From the NCBI GenBank assembly GCA_030018715.1, contig JASEHN010000255.1, positions 1 through 5,165 on the forward strand: a DNA stretch of 5,165 nucleotides, written 5' to 3'. The number at the start of each line of letters is the position of its first letter. Position 1 is the stretch's first letter. The position numbers were made by a program, and so were the translations under genes. The notes under the pieces were generated by a model that was not told the origin of the DNA, did no database searches, and saw nothing but the letters and a program-made list of their open reading frames with translations. Below are positions 4,112 to 5,165 of the stretch, in pieces. The DNA comes from Thermodesulfobacteriota bacterium. GTDB lineage: Bacteria; Desulfobacterota; SM23-61.

Positions 4112-4117
4112 TTGACA
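4112..4117 (+). promoter_or_regulatory. Possible -35 box of the right-edge gene
   Basis: TTGACA is a perfect -35 hexamer directly after the octamer array, followed by an A/T-only tract (4118-4130). At 17-19 nt spacing the candidate -10 hexamers (AAGATA, AGATAG or GATAGA, 4135-4142) are weak. A promoter for the gene at 4174 is plausible, not shown. Confidence 0.3.
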
Positions 4118-4173
4118 ATTTTTTTTAAAAAAGGAAGATAGAACTGATTTCGTCATGGCTGGAAAGAGGGGTC

Positions 4174-5165
4174 ATGTCTGCAGAGTTGGCCGAAGGGAAA
4201 AATAAATTCAATCTCCGGGGGGATACGTCATCGATCGAGGGAAAAGATCTCGACGAAGCGATTGCCCGGGCCAGAGATTTAATAAACACTTTAGTGAAGA
4301 CCATTAAGGCTTTCCGCTTGTACCCACCTGAAAACCCTTCCTTGGTGGGCTTTCGCGAACAAGTCTGCCGGAAGTTCCAAGAGTTCCTGAACCAATACCA
4401 TATTTTCATTCTGCATGTCGAAGAGGGAACTCTTTCTTTCCAGGGGGTCGCGCTTTATGAAAACCCGGACGTGAAAACCAGTTTGGCCTTTCATCTCTAT
4501 AAGGACGGACTCCGGGAGCTTCGCTTCATGGAGGGGTTGGCGGACTGGGAGGTGGAGGGTCTGATTCATATCCTGAAGAGCACCGAGACCATCAATCAGA
4601 TGGAAGACGACGTGGTTACCCTGCTTTGGGAGAAGGAATTCCTGCACATCAGCTATCTGGCCACCGAAGAATATTTAGATGACACATCGGTCATTATTCC
4701 TGCAAATGTGGAGCAGTTCAGGGAAAAAATAAATCCCAATCCTCCGGATCAGACTCTCCAGGGGGACTTCGGCGAGGAGATGGACGGAACAGGCGTCGAT
4801 TATTATGAGTTATTGAGGAAGGCCGAAGACCCGCCGCCGGTGGCCGTCAATCGCAGCGTCTATTTTCTCTCTCCGGAAGAACTGGAAGATTTGCGCAAAG
4901 AGGTGGGACGGGAGACCGCCCCCACCTTTATCTTCAACGTCATCGATACCCTATTTGAAATCTTGGCCCTGGATAAATCCCCTCTTTCCTATCAGACCAC
5001 CATCAATATTCTCCAGAAGCTTCTGGACGCCCTGATCATTTTGAGAGAATTTAAAAGGGCCTGTGATCTTTTGACGCGGCTGAATATCATCCTGAGTACC
5101 TATGAACTGGAGGCTTGGCAGAAAGAGGCCATCGAGAAAATGATCGAAAAGGCCGGGGAAGCAAG
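4174..5165 (+). CDS. Large conserved cytosolic protein, N-terminal 330 residues (partial)
   Basis: The frame is open from the ATG at 4174 to the window end and lacks its stop. The ATG has GAGG four bases upstream; the in-frame stop before it is at 4126. A polar start (1-25) leads to the block IKAFRLYPPENPSLVGFREQ (44-63), then FQEFLNQYHIFILHVEEGTL (68-87), SLAFHLYKDGLRELRFMEGL (103-122) and DDVVTLLWEKEFLHISYLAT (145-164). I recall this 'LYPPxNP ... LxFxGxxLYEN ... KDGLRELRF ... DDxVTLLWEKEFxHISY' pattern from uncharacterised deltaproteobacterial proteins that continue into HEAT-like helical repeats. Residues about 180-230 look like a disordered acidic/proline linker. Residues 233-330 are amphipathic helices consistent with the start of such repeats. 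No signal peptide or membrane segment is seen. The function is unknown; a protein-interaction scaffold is an inference. Codon use fits the neighbouring acyl-CoA dehydrogenase gene. Confidence 0.75.
   Translation, partial: MSAELAEGKNKFNLRGDTSSIEGKDLDEAIARARDLINTLVKTIKAFRLYPPENPSLVGFREQVCRKFQEFLNQYHIFILHVEEGTLSFQGVALYENPDVKTSLAFHLYKDGLRELRFMEGLADWEVEGLIHILKSTETINQMEDDVVTLLWEKEFLHISYLATEEYLDDTSVIIPANVEQFREKINPNPPDQTLQGDFGEEMDGTGVDYYELLRKAEDPPPVAVNRSVYFLSPEELEDLRKEVGRETAPTFIFNVIDTLFEILALDKSPLSYQTTINILQKLLDALIILREFKRACDLLTRLNIILSTYELEAWQKEAIEKMIEKAGEA

Noticed and set aside
4155..4205. Sixteen-codon leader peptide starting at ATG 4155
   Set aside because: It has no ribosome binding site at normal distance, no attenuator-like hairpin follows, and it overlaps the start of the main gene in another frame.

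Overview
The window looks like accessory chromosome sequence from an anaerobic, Deltaproteobacteria-like (Desulfobacterota) bacterium. That placement is an inference. It rests on the DUF4124/coiled-coil secreted protein, the small GW-C-x2-C zinc-ribbon protein, the stand-alone acyl-CoA dehydrogenase and the right-edge protein, all of which resemble families I associate with that group. No feature fixes the taxon.

Layout. The left 2.0 kb is read on the minus strand and is largely decayed. At the edge is a 57-bp palindromic intergenic repeat (4-60). Next to it is a short relic of a response-regulator/PAS sensor-kinase gene (87-227), then a truncated HEPN (HepT-like) toxin frame (299-412). That frame overlaps the end of an intact minimal nucleotidyltransferase (MntA-like) gene (396-836). 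Further upstream are a start-less single-pass membrane protein frame with an odd GC-rich tail (894-1274, frame open to 1415) and an intact small zinc-ribbon gene (1409-1684). A tRNA-Glu(UUC) gene (1956-2033, CCA encoded) with its own rho-independent terminator closes the minus-strand block.

The right 3.1 kb is read on the plus strand and looks healthy. It holds an exported DUF4124/coiled-coil protein (2107-2649), divergent from the tRNA across a 73-bp AT-rich promoter gap. It is followed by a complete acyl-CoA dehydrogenase (2787-3941) whose catalytic glutamate appears to be in the helix-G position used by long-chain and isovaleryl-CoA dehydrogenases. After a spacer made of three successive blocks of short tandem repeats (3949-4107) comes the first 330 codons of a large cytosolic protein that runs off the window (4174-5165).

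The genes do not form one pathway. The only candidate 'system' is the HEPN/MNT (type VII toxin-antitoxin) pair. Here the toxin half is cut to 37 codons and the nucleotidyltransferase survives, so it reads as a decaying or antitoxin-only remnant rather than a new working system. Two genes (836 and 2107) have promoter-like -10 boxes placed so that transcription would start at or next to the ATG, and neither has a Shine-Dalgarno sequence, which suggests leaderless messages.
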